Positions 1 through 6,401 of a DNA stretch of 8,564 bases are shown piece after piece (position 1 is the first letter of the stretch; the number at the start of each line of letters is the position of its first letter). The stretch covers positions 1 through 8,564 of the forward strand of contig JAVBYB010000466.1 of NCBI GenBank assembly GCA_030824255.1, read 5' to 3'. The notes under the pieces are model-generated. The model made no database searches, was not told where the DNA came from, and was given only the letters and a program-made list of their open reading frames with translations. Source of the DNA: a bacterium (GTDB lineage: Bacteria; Pseudomonadota; Alphaproteobacteria; Caulobacterales; Hyphomonadaceae). A program made the translations under genes and the position numbers.

Positions 1-50
1 GGGAAGGCTTCCAGCCAGCGGATTAAAAACCAGAAACTCACCGCTGCGGG

Positions 51-56
51 AGGGAG
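51..56 (+). promoter_or_regulatory. Ribosome binding site of the MFS gene
   Basis: AGGGAG lies five bases before the ATG at 62 and supports the longest reading frame as the true start. No clear promoter is visible in the 50 bases available upstream. Confidence 0.75.
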
Positions 57-61
57 ATCTA

Positions 62-1642
62 ATGGCGTTCCTGTCACCGGGAATGATCACGAACATGGGC
101 GATGCGAAGAAGCATCGAACCTATGCTCTGTGGATCCTGATCATTGTTTACATTTTCAACTTCATTGACCGGCAGATCGTCAACATTCTGCAGGAAGACA
201 TCAAACACGACCTGGGTCTGAACGACACCCAGCTCGGCATGATGACGGGTCTGGCCTTCGCGGTGGTCTACTGCACAGCGGGCATTCCGGTCGCCCGTCT
301 CGCAGACTCCACCAGCCGAAAAGGCGTCATGGTGATCTCGCTGGCGGTGTGGAGTGCTTTCACTGCGCTCTGCGGTCTCGCCAATCCGATTCACATCGGC
401 ACGTTCACGATCTCGGCGTTCGTCGTCCTGCTGGTCACCCGCATGGGCGTCGGACTTGGCGAAGCTGGCGGCAGCCCGCCGGCCCACGCCATGATCTCTG
501 ACCTCTACGAGAAAGAGAAACGCGGCCGCGCATTGGCGCTCTACTCCGCCGGTCTCTACGCTGGCACGCTGCTCGGCTATTATCTGGGTGGATGGTTGAG
601 CGAGGCGCTGAACTGGCGTCAGGCGTTCTTTGTGGTTGGCATTCCGGGCGTCATCTTCGCGATCCTCGCATGGACGACCGTCAAGGAACCAGTTCGCGGC
701 CTGTCCGGTACGACGCCGTCGACCGACAAGCCGACATTCGTCAAATCCTTCGCCAAGCTCTGGTCGATCAAGGCATTCCCTTACTACGCCATCGCCACCG
801 GCGCCGGCACCTTCATCACCTACGGCCTGGGCAACTGGATGCCGTCCTTCATGCCGCGCACCTACGGCATCGTCGATCCGGCAACCGCCGGCGAGACGGT
901 GAAGTACATCGGCCAGTGGAGCATGCCCGAACTGCAGGCCACGCTTGGCCTCTGCCAGGCAACTGTCGTGGATGGCGTACGCCAGCTGGCGCAGGACTGC
1001 TTCGAGATGAACAAGACCGAGATCGGCCTGTTCTACGGCACCGCAAGCGGCATTGGCGGCATGATCGGCACGATCGCGGGCGGCTACATCGCCGACCGTC
1101 TCGGCGCCAAGGATCGCCGCTGGTTCCTGTGGGTTCCGATGTGGGGCAAGTTCCTCGGCGCCCCGCTGTTCATCGCTGCACTGCTCGCGCCCACGGTCGA
1201 ACTGTCGCTGCTGCTCTACTTCCCGGGCATCACGCTGGCGGCCATGTATCTCGGGCCGGCGCTTGCGATCACGCACCACCTCGTGCCCGCCTCGATGCGC
1301 GCCATGTCGTCCGCTGTGCTGTTCTTCATCCTTAACATCCTCGGCCTCGGCACCGGCCCATTCGTGGTTGGACTACTGTCGGACTGGATCGGCACGAATG
1401 CCTCATCCCTGTCTGACGCGCACAGCTTCCTCGGCGACAGCGTCGAAGAGGTGAAGCAGATGTCGCTGAAGTGGGCGATGATCATCGCGGTCATCCTCAT
1501 GACGCCGCTGTCCATCCTCTGGCACATCGGCGCGATGAAACTGCCCAAGGGCGAGCTCGACGATGAAGGCTCGGCCGTGAAGGAAGCACTTACCGAAGGC
1601 GACCCGAAAGGTCACACGCAGGCGACCGGCCCCACGGCCTGA
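62..1642 (+). CDS. Spinster-like MFS transporter
   Basis: A 526-residue inner-membrane secondary transporter of the major facilitator superfamily. The N-terminal half has the Spinster-type motif FIDRQIVNIL (about residues 34-43), the loop 2-3 signature GIPVARLADSTSRKG (74-88) and GLGEAGGSPPAHAMI (131-145), all typical of the Spns-like group. About twelve hydrophobic segments lie between residues 20 and 493, with the second-half loop signature GGYIADRLGAKDRR at 340-353. An unusually long non-membrane stretch (about 265-320) with Cys298 and Cys313 sits between the seventh and eighth segments. The C-terminal 30 residues are acidic and hydrophilic. The first ATG is chosen because AGGGAG (51-56) sits five bases upstream; Met8 and Met12 lack such a site. 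The substrate cannot be told: relatives carry lipids, organic anions or aromatic compounds. It ends at a strong terminator and appears monocistronic here, although an upstream partner could lie outside the window. Confidence 0.93.
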   Translation: MAFLSPGMITNMGDAKKHRTYALWILIIVYIFNFIDRQIVNILQEDIKHDLGLNDTQLGMMTGLAFAVVYCTAGIPVARLADSTSRKGVMVISLAVWSAFTALCGLANPIHIGTFTISAFVVLLVTRMGVGLGEAGGSPPAHAMISDLYEKEKRGRALALYSAGLYAGTLLGYYLGGWLSEALNWRQAFFVVGIPGVIFAILAWTTVKEPVRGLSGTTPSTDKPTFVKSFAKLWSIKAFPYYAIATGAGTFITYGLGNWMPSFMPRTYGIVDPATAGETVKYIGQWSMPELQATLGLCQATVVDGVRQLAQDCFEMNKTEIGLFYGTASGIGGMIGTIAGGYIADRLGAKDRRWFLWVPMWGKFLGAPLFIAALLAPTVELSLLLYFPGITLAAMYLGPALAITHHLVPASMRAMSSAVLFFILNILGLGTGPFVVGLLSDWIGTNASSLSDAHSFLGDSVEEVKQMSLKWAMIIAVILMTPLSILWHIGAMKLPKGELDDEGSAVKEALTEGDPKGHTQATGPTA

Positions 1643-1665
1643 TCGTCGATTGGCCTCCAAAAACG

Positions 1666-1693
1666 AAAGGCCCGCTGGAAACAGCGGGCCTTT
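1666..1693. terminator. Bidirectional rho-independent terminator
   Basis: A perfect 12-bp stem (AAAGGCCCGCTG at 1666-1677 paired with 1682-1693) closes a GAAA tetraloop. On the plus strand the stem ends in TTTT. On the minus strand it ends in TTTCGTTTTT. It lies 24 bases after the MFS stop and 23 bases after the stop of the convergent hydrolase gene, so it can serve both transcripts. Confidence 0.92.
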
Positions 1694-1716
1694 TGCTTGG
1701 AGGCTGTGGTCGCCGC

Positions 1717-2745
1717 CTAGTCGAACGTCAGTTCGCCCTCGCCCAGCGGCGCGAAGATTTCGTCCAGATCGCGCTCGCTCACGCCGGCAAGGCTCGGCGG
1801 ATTCCATTTCGGCGCGTTGTCCTTGTCGATGATGACCGCCCGCACGCCCTCCTGGAAGTCATGGCTGTGCACCTGGCGGGCCCCGATGCGGAACTCCATC
1901 ACCATGTTTTCCTCAAACGTGCGCGCTTGCAGCCCCAGCGCCAGCTGGCGGTGCGCCACCTTCAGGGTGCGCGGGCTCTTCGTCCGGAGCACATCAAGCT
2001 GCTTCTTCGCCCACTCACCCGGCTCAGCCTCCAGCGCGCTCACAATCTCCTCGACCGTCGCCTTCCAGAAGCAGCGGTCGATGACATCACGATGCTTCTC
2101 GAACGAGCCGCTCTCGTCCCAGTCCATGGCCTCCAGCATGTCGAGGCCGCCTTCGCAGACCGAATTCTTCAACACGCCGACGACCGACGATTCCGCAAAG
2201 TGCGTCGCCACGCCCGCCGCGCAGACATCGCCCCCCTTCAGCCGCTCTCCCGTCAGCGCCAGCCACATTCCCAGCGGCGGCCCGAGTCGTGGCAGGAACC
2301 AACCGCCGCCCACATCCGGAAACAATCCGATCCCTGTCTCCGGCATCGCGAACACCGTGCGTTCCGTCGCCACGCGATGCGAGCCGTGCACGCTGATCCC
2401 GACGCCGCCCCCCATGGTGACCCCATCCATGAACGCCACATACGGCTTCGGATAATTCTTGATCCGCGTGTTGAGCCGGTACTCCGCACGGAAAAACGCC
2501 TGCGCCGCCGATCCATCCGCAGCCCCGCTCTCCGCCAGCATGCGGATATCCCCGCCAGCACAGAACCCCCGCGATCCCTCGGCGTGATCGACCACCACCA
2601 GCTCGACGCTCGGATCATCCGCCCACGCCTTCAGCGCCGCATCCATAGCGAGGCACATCTCCTCGTTCAGCGCATGCAGCGCCTGTGGCCGATTGAGCGT
2701 GATACGCCCCGCACTGCCCTGATGATGGATGACAACTTCAGCCAT
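1717..2745 (-). CDS. 3-hydroxyisobutyryl-CoA hydrolase
   Basis: A 342-residue protein of the enoyl-CoA hydratase/isomerase (crotonase) fold, predicted to hydrolyse 3-hydroxyisobutyryl-CoA to free 3-hydroxyisobutyrate and CoA in valine degradation. CoA-binding and oxyanion-hole segments are at GFCAGGD (60-66) and MDGVTMGGGVGISVHG (106-121). The segment AMPETGIGLFPDVGGG (133-148) carries Glu136 and Asp144, which match the catalytic Glu and Asp of human HIBCH. The C-terminal block DFQEGVRAVIIDKDNAPKW (296-314) separates hydrolases from plain enoyl-CoA hydratases, and the length is normal for the hydrolase group. The frame can be extended to a GTG at 2763, but the ATG at 2745 is preferred because GAGAGG precedes it by six bases and homologues begin just before this beta strand. 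It is the last gene of a leftward run headed by isobutyryl-CoA dehydrogenase, which fits a valine role. A broader acyl-CoA hydrolase specificity is possible. Confidence 0.92.
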   Translation of the reverse strand: MAEVVIHHQGSAGRITLNRPQALHALNEEMCLAMDAALKAWADDPSVELVVVDHAEGSRGFCAGGDIRMLAESGAADGSAAQAFFRAEYRLNTRIKNYPKPYVAFMDGVTMGGGVGISVHGSHRVATERTVFAMPETGIGLFPDVGGGWFLPRLGPPLGMWLALTGERLKGGDVCAAGVATHFAESSVVGVLKNSVCEGGLDMLEAMDWDESGSFEKHRDVIDRCFWKATVEEIVSALEAEPGEWAKKQLDVLRTKSPRTLKVAHRQLALGLQARTFEENMVMEFRIGARQVHSHDFQEGVRAVIIDKDNAPKWNPPSLAGVSERDLDEIFAPLGEGELTFD

Positions 2746-2751
2746 GATGCA

Positions 2752-2757
2752 CCTCTC
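2752..2757 (-). promoter_or_regulatory. Ribosome binding site fixing the hydrolase start
   Basis: On the minus strand GAGAGG is followed by six bases and then the ATG at 2745. The upstream in-frame GTG at 2763 has no comparable site. Confidence 0.7.
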
Positions 2758-2810
2758 GCGCACGCCCTAGCATGCACGGCAGGCAACCCCAAATGTCCGT
2801 TGGCGCGTGT

Positions 2811-3017
2811 CTAGTAGGAGCGCAGTTCGTCGCGCGAGTAAGGGCAGCGGCGCAGCACGCTTGCCTGCTTGCCCAGCTGCACCCGCAGCGCCTTGTTGCG
2901 ATAGGCGGCAGAGACCCGCATCAGCTCCAGCCGCAGATCATCGTTGTCCACCGTCTGCGCGGCGGCGGCGTAGTTCTGGGCCTTCAACTTGTATTCGGTG
3001 GCGGTCAGCATACCCAT
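2811..3017 (-). CDS. Small helical protein of unknown function
   Basis: A 68-residue protein, or 66 if the ATG at 3011 is used. It has no signal peptide or membrane segment. The segment TATEYKLKAQNYAAAAQ followed by DDLRLELMRVSAAYRNKA looks like two amphipathic helices. It resembles in style the short alphaproteobacterial proteins of the form EYRxxAxxC..A..A-D...R..L..MA..Y, but I cannot name a family. The frame stays open to a TTG at 3059, and that extension is less protein-like. No strong ribosome site is seen; GGTGGG at 3031-3036 is 13 bases before the ATG at 3017. It lies 65 bases upstream of the hydrolase gene and downstream of the frameshifted gene, so it may be carried on the same transcript as the valine genes. 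Confidence 0.6.
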   Translation of the reverse strand: MGMLTATEYKLKAQNYAAAAQTVDNDDLRLELMRVSAAYRNKALRVQLGKQASVLRRCPYSRDELRSY

Positions 3018-3143
3018 GCAATACGGGAACCCCACCAGCGTTCCCGTGATGTGGATCAACCGGCTGCTTTATTACCCGCTGCCAGGTAAACTGTCCGGAT
3101 ACGGCACAGGCGCCGCAGCGGGATGGCGCTAAGCGCCGCGCAG

Positions 3144-3577
3144 TTAGCGCGAAACCGGATAATCCATCTCGTCGATGAAGGCGCCGATTGCGAGGATCAC
3201 CACGCAACTCCGCACGCCCGCCCTGTCGACGCAGAAATCCACGCCATAGCTGTTCTTGATCAGCTTCCTGCTGAACCGGAAGACGCTTCCATCGTCCACG
3301 ATCTCGGAGCCGACGCTCCTGCTCCATGCGCCAAGACCTTCGAAGAACCGGTCCGCCACATCGCCCGTGCAGGTAAAGCGCAACGTGCCCCATCCCGCTC
3401 CCGGTTCATTGCGCCCGTCTCCGCCGCCTGCGCAATACAATCCGCATAGAGCTTGGCCTGCGGCGGCGCCGGCAATCCCGGCGTCAGCGTGACATCGGGC
3501 CGCCCCACAGGCGCTTCCGGCGCGCCTGCGCAGGCCGCCGCCAGCAACGCGACCCCAAGACCTGCTGCGCGGATCAT
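3144..3577 (-). pseudogene. Frameshifted exported protein, possible lipoprotein
   Basis: Two overlapping frames read as one gene broken by a one-base loss. The first frame (3577 down to 3260) begins MIRAAGLGVALLAAACAG, a signal peptide ending in a Cys that could be lipidated, although the position -3 residue is Ala, so the lipobox is weak. It goes on to YADCIAQAAETGAMNRERDG and then degrades into Arg/Ala/Ser-rich shadow sequence. The second frame, open to 3440, continues sensibly from GTLRFTCTGDVADRFFEGL to FIDEMDYPVSR and ends in TAA at 3144-3146. Adding one G to the four-G run (CCCC at 3388-3391 on the plus strand) joins them as ERDGGTLRFTCTG and gives a 144-residue protein. The start ATG at 3577 shares its A with the TGA of the preceding dehydrogenase gene, so translation is probably coupled. 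The family is not recognised. The break could be a real mutation or a sequencing error. Confidence 0.68.
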
Positions 3578-4713
3578 CACTGCCGCAGCATGTCCCGGCT
3601 CACGATCACGCGCATGATCTCATTCGTACCCTCGAGGATCTGGTGCACGCGCAGGTCGCGCACGATGCGCTCCACGCCATAGTCGGCGAGATAGCCATAG
3701 CCGCCATGCAGCTGCAGCGCGTCATTGGCCACCTTGAAGCCGGTGTCAGTGACAAACCGCTTGGCCATGGCGCACCAGCGCGTCGCCTGTGGCGTCTTCG
3801 CATCGAGCTCCTGCGCGGCGTTGTACAGCATCATGCGCGCCGCCTGCGTCTCGGTCTCCATGTCGGCCAGCTTGAACTGGCTCGCCTGGAAATCCGCAAT
3901 CGCATGGCCGAACTGCTTGCGCTCCTTCGTGTAGGCCAGCGCCTTGTTCAGCGCCTCCTGCATCCCGCCCAGCGAGCACGCCGCGATGTTGAGCCGCCCG
4001 CCATCCAGCCCCGCCATCGCAAAGCGGAAGCCATCGCCTTCCGCGCCCACCCGACGGCTCGCCGGAATGCGCACATCCTCGAAGGTAACCTGCCGCGTCG
4101 GCTGCGAGTGCCAGCCCATCTTTCGCTCGTTCGCGCCGAACGAGACGCCCTTGTCGTCCTTCCGTACAATGAAAGTCGAAATGCCCTTCGGCCCGTCCTG
4201 TCCCGTGCGCGCCATCACGACATAGACGTCGCTCGTGCCCGCGCCTGAGATGAACTGCTTCGATCCGTTGAGGATGTAGTCATCCCCATCCTTCACGGCC
4301 TTGGTCTTGAGGCTTCCCGCATCCGAGCCCGCGCCGGGTTCGGTGAGGCAGTAGGAGGCGAGCAACTCCATCGAGGTGAGCTGTGGCAGCCACTCCTTGC
4401 GCAACTCGTCCGACCCGAAACGGTCGATCATCCACGAGCACATGTTGTGGATCGAGATGTATGCAGCCGTGGAGACGCAGCCCTGCGAGAGCTGCTCGAA
4501 AACCAGTACGGCGTCGAAACGAGAGAGGGCGGAGCCGCCGACATCTTCGTTAACGTACAGGCCCGCGAATCCCAGGCTGGCCGCCTCCCGGATCACGTCC
4601 ACAGGAAAGAATTTCTTCTCGTCCCATTCGGCAGCGTACGGACGCAGTTTTTCCGCCGCAAAATCAGCGGCCGTCTGCCGAATCAAAACTTGTTCAGATG
4701 TCAGAGCTGTCAT
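3577..4713 (-). CDS. Isobutyryl-CoA dehydrogenase (ACAD8-like acyl-CoA dehydrogenase)
   Basis: A 378-residue FAD-dependent acyl-CoA dehydrogenase, predicted to oxidise isobutyryl-CoA to methacrylyl-CoA in valine degradation and pass electrons to electron-transfer flavoprotein. The N-terminal helical domain contains TAAYISIHNMCSWMIDRFG (82-100), closely like the isobutyryl-CoA dehydrogenase signature of human ACAD8. The flavin and substrate segments follow: ASYCLTEPGAGSDAGSL (119-135), LNGSKQFISGAG (148-159) and MGWHSQPTRQVTFEDV (199-214). The C-terminal domain has TKERKQFG (262-269) and LHGGYGYLADY (335-345). VHQILEGTNEIMR (356-368) carries the catalytic base Glu361. The length is standard for the family. 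The start at 4713 has only a weak ribosome site but matches homologue N-termini. It is the first gene of a leftward group that ends with 3-hydroxyisobutyryl-CoA hydrolase. The alternative is a related short branched-chain dehydrogenase. Confidence 0.94.
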   Translation of the reverse strand: MTALTSEQVLIRQTAADFAAEKLRPYAAEWDEKKFFPVDVIREAASLGFAGLYVNEDVGGSALSRFDAVLVFEQLSQGCVSTAAYISIHNMCSWMIDRFGSDELRKEWLPQLTSMELLASYCLTEPGAGSDAGSLKTKAVKDGDDYILNGSKQFISGAGTSDVYVVMARTGQDGPKGISTFIVRKDDKGVSFGANERKMGWHSQPTRQVTFEDVRIPASRRVGAEGDGFRFAMAGLDGGRLNIAACSLGGMQEALNKALAYTKERKQFGHAIADFQASQFKLADMETETQAARMMLYNAAQELDAKTPQATRWCAMAKRFVTDTGFKVANDALQLHGGYGYLADYGVERIVRDLRVHQILEGTNEIMRVIVSRDMLRQ

Positions 4714-4808
4714 GCCGTCTGTTCCACGTCAGGTTCACACGCTATTCATACGCGGCGTTCCATGCGTACTCCACTGCCAACAAGACCCTCGACAGGCCGG
4801 CTCCTCCC
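4714..4808. promoter_or_regulatory. Divergent intergenic region, dehydrogenase / acetyltransferase
   Basis: These 95 bases separate two divergent start codons and must hold at least the promoter of the leftward valine group, unless the acetyltransferase really starts at 4698. No convincing -35/-10 pair or symmetric operator could be picked out by eye. Confidence 0.35.
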
Positions 4809-5369
4809 ATGGCGACCCTTATCGACGATCCCGCGCCCGCTTATCGCGTGCGTCCCGCTCGTGGGAACGAGATCGGAGAGCTTCAGAACATTGATCTTGC
4901 CTCAGCCACCCTGTTCCGGGGAACGGGCCTGATCGACTTCGGCCCGCTGGGCGAGCCGACCCAGCCGATTCCCGAGGATCGCCTGCGGCAGGGGTTCGGC
5001 GACGGCCTCATCTGGGTGGCTGTGGATGACCGTGACGAGGTTGTGGGCTTTGCCCTCTGCTCCGACCGGGGCGAAGACCTTTACCTCGACCAGCTGTCCG
5101 TCCTGCCCCGCCATGGCCGCCGCGGGCTCGGCGCCCGCCTTGTCCGCCGCTGCCTGCAGGAAGCCGAGGCGAGGGCCTACCGGCGCATTTCACTGTCAAC
5201 CTTCCGCAAGGTCGCCTGGAATGGCCCTTTCTATCGCAAGCTCGGCTTCCGGGAGGTCCCCTCCTGGCGGATGCAGGACTGGCAGTCCGAAATCCGCGAG
5301 CTGCAGAAGCTGACCATGGACGTCCGCCTGCGCTGCTTCATGCAGCGGCCTGTAAAACCCGTCCGATAA
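4809..5369 (+). CDS. GNAT family N-acetyltransferase
   Basis: A 186-residue cytoplasmic acetyltransferase using acetyl-CoA. The fold runs from a beta strand at YRVRPARGNEIGEL (12-25) through VDDRDEVVGFALC (72-84) to the acetyl-CoA loop of motif A, LDQLSVLPRHGRRGLGARLV (93-112), with the R-x-x-G-x-G/A pattern at RRGLGA. Motif B follows at WNGPFYRKLGFREV (137-150). The substrate, small molecule or protein N-terminus, cannot be read from sequence. The frame is open back to an ATG at 4698, which would overlap the divergent dehydrogenase gene and add 37 residues without domain character. The ATG at 4809 is preferred, although its ribosome site is weak. The coding DNA has the same GC-rich character as its neighbours. 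It stands divergent from the valine group, and nothing ties it to that pathway functionally. Confidence 0.88.
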   Translation: MATLIDDPAPAYRVRPARGNEIGELQNIDLASATLFRGTGLIDFGPLGEPTQPIPEDRLRQGFGDGLIWVAVDDRDEVVGFALCSDRGEDLYLDQLSVLPRHGRRGLGARLVRRCLQEAEARAYRRISLSTFRKVAWNGPFYRKLGFREVPSWRMQDWQSEIRELQKLTMDVRLRCFMQRPVKPVR

Positions 5370-5397
5370 GCGGTCAGGCCAACCGCTTTTCGCGGTT
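5368..5397 (+). terminator. Overlapping alternative hairpins after the acetyltransferase
   Basis: AAGCGGT (5368-5374, beginning inside the TAA stop) pairs perfectly with ACCGCTT (5382-5388) around a 7-base loop, and the run TTTT (5387-5390) follows or overlaps the arm. The same middle segment AACCGC (5381-5386) can instead pair with GCGGTT (5392-5397). The two stems exclude each other. The first has the form of a weak intrinsic terminator. The T run is short, so termination may be partial. Confidence 0.42.
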
Positions 5398-5470
5398 ACC
5401 GCGTCATTTGTTAAAGTCGCAATTGACCGGGATCATTACGGTGTCCGACTGAACCGTTGAAGTTGGACCT

Positions 5471-5551
5471 ATGAACCGCGCCATTGCCTGGACTCTCGTC
5501 GTAATGGCGATCGTCGCCCTCGCGGGCGTTGTGCTGCTCGGCATGCGCTGA
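5471..5551 (+). CDS. Possible 26-residue single-span membrane microprotein
   Basis: This frame begins MNRAIAWTLVVMAIV, ends GVVLLGMR and stops at TGA 5549-5551. Residues 5-24 are almost wholly hydrophobic and bounded by Arg3 and Arg26, which is the pattern of a one-span inner-membrane peptide. Upstream, GTTGGA ends three bases before the ATG, a weak and close ribosome site. It begins 101 bases after the acetyltransferase stop and ends six bases before the last codon of the convergent regulator. No function can be assigned. Short hydrophobic frames also arise by chance in GC-rich DNA, so this is a candidate only. Confidence 0.42.
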   Translation: MNRAIAWTLVVMAIVALAGVVLLGMR

Positions 5552-5557
5552 CGCTGC

Positions 5558-6310
5558 CTAACCCAACGACGCTACGGACCCCTTCGCGCGCAGGTGAATG
5601 TAGCCCGGATCAAACCCGGCGGCATCGCGCAGCATCTCCCAGTCCAGAATCGCATGCACCTTGCCATTGGTGGCGATCAGGCCGAGGCGGCGCAATTCCT
5701 TCAATGTCCTGTTGACGTGAACATTGGAAAGACCGGTCGCGTCGCCAATCTCCGCCTGGGTCAGGGGCAACTCGAAGGTGGCCTGCCGGGCCGCGCCGAG
5801 CGCATGCAGCCGCGTGAAGCACTCGCAGATCAGATGGGCGACGCGTTCCAGCGCCGTTCGCCGCCCGACATTTGCAATCCACTCGCGATAGATGGCGGCA
5901 TCGACCAGCAGGTGATGCATCAATGCATCGGCGACGCTTGGGCGCGCCCGGATCAGCTTGCGCACGGCGTCATGCGGGATGAAAGCGAGGCGCGACTCGG
6001 TGATCGTCGCGAGGGAATGATCCATGGTCTTGAGATGCAGGCTCTGCAGGTCAGGCAGATCCCCCGCAAAATGGAAGGAGAGGATCTGTCTCCGCCCATT
6101 CGAAAGCATCTTGTAACGGCACACCATGCCGCTGACGAGAAGGCAGCATTCGGTCGGCACGACGCCTTCGCGAATGATATCGCGCCGCTCTCCAACCATC
6201 TTTGTACGGACGGGTAGCGCCTCTATCGCCGCGCGATCATCCTTCGAGAGTTCGAATACCAGATCGAGCTGCGTGGTAAGGCTGTGCAGATCAGAACGGG
6301 CAACAGACAT
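5558..6310 (-). CDS. Crp/Fnr family transcriptional regulator
   Basis: A 250-residue DNA-binding regulator. Residues about 12-135 form a cyclic-nucleotide-binding-type beta barrel, seen in IIREGVVPTECCLLVSGMV (45-63) and SNGRRQILSFHFAGDLPDL (70-88). A dimer helix follows around NVGRRTALERVAHLICECF (147-165). The C-terminal winged helix-turn-helix has LPLTQAEIGDATGLSNVHVN (181-200), then RTLKELRRLGLI. The recognition helix reads SNVHVNR rather than the E-x-x-S-R of FNR or FixK, so a different DNA site is expected. There is no N-terminal iron-sulfur Cys cluster; Cys55 and Cys56 lie in the barrel and are not an FNR-like cluster. The frame can be extended to a TTG at 6388, but the ATG at 6310 has GGAG five bases upstream and is preferred. 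The ligand is unknown. It lies downstream of selU on the same strand, separated by 175 bases with its own probable control region. Confidence 0.92.
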   Translation of the reverse strand: MSVARSDLHSLTTQLDLVFELSKDDRAAIEALPVRTKMVGERRDIIREGVVPTECCLLVSGMVCRYKMLSNGRRQILSFHFAGDLPDLQSLHLKTMDHSLATITESRLAFIPHDAVRKLIRARPSVADALMHHLLVDAAIYREWIANVGRRTALERVAHLICECFTRLHALGAARQATFELPLTQAEIGDATGLSNVHVNRTLKELRRLGLIATNGKVHAILDWEMLRDAAGFDPGYIHLRAKGSVASLG

Positions 6311-6315
6311 CTTGT

Positions 6316-6319
6316 CTCC
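6316..6319 (-). promoter_or_regulatory. Ribosome binding site fixing the Crp/Fnr start
   Basis: On the minus strand GGAG is followed by ACAAG and then the ATG at 6310. This places the start 26 codons inside the longest open frame, whose first codon would be a TTG. Confidence 0.72.
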
Positions 6320-6371
6320 GGACACGCGGCAGGGGCGCGTATCGCAAAGCAAGGCGCGCGGAACCGCATCC

Positions 6372-6385
6372 TTGATCTCGATAAA
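6372..6385. promoter_or_regulatory. FNR/FixK-box-like dyad upstream of the Crp/Fnr gene
   Basis: TTGAT-CTCG-ATAAA differs from the FNR/FixK consensus TTGAT-N4-ATCAA at one base of the right half. It is centred about 68 bases before the regulator's ATG, a position suited to control of that gene. One such site can occur by chance, and the regulator's own recognition helix is not of the FNR type. Confidence 0.3.
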
Positions 6386-6401
6386 CAACTCGCCGCAACT
6401 T

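Noticed and set aside
74..1279. 401-codon open frame on the minus strand
   Set aside because: It lies wholly antisense to the MFS gene and has the Arg/Glu/Ala/Asp-rich composition of a shadow frame in GC-rich DNA. It has no domain.
592..1335. 247-codon plus-strand frame inside the MFS gene
   Set aside because: It is an out-of-frame shadow with Arg/His-rich low-complexity composition.
1693..2814. 373-codon open frame on the plus strand
   Set aside because: It is antisense to the hydrolase, runs through the terminator and is rich in Arg, His and Pro. The hydrolase has clear catalytic motifs.
3075..3137. Hairpins CCCGCTGC/GCAGCGGG (3075-3082, 3115-3122) and GGCGC-TAA-GCGCC (3125-3137) as a terminator after the frameshifted gene
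   Set aside because: There is no T run on the minus strand, and the larger stem has a loop of over 30 bases. Such short GC stems are frequent by chance at this base composition.
4698..4808. N-terminal extension of the acetyltransferase from ATG 4698
   Set aside because: It would overlap the start of the divergent dehydrogenase gene and adds 37 residues with no domain or signal-peptide character.
5594..6217. 207-codon plus-strand frame over the Crp/Fnr gene
   Set aside because: It is a shadow of the regulator, whose helix-turn-helix and barrel are clear on the other strand.
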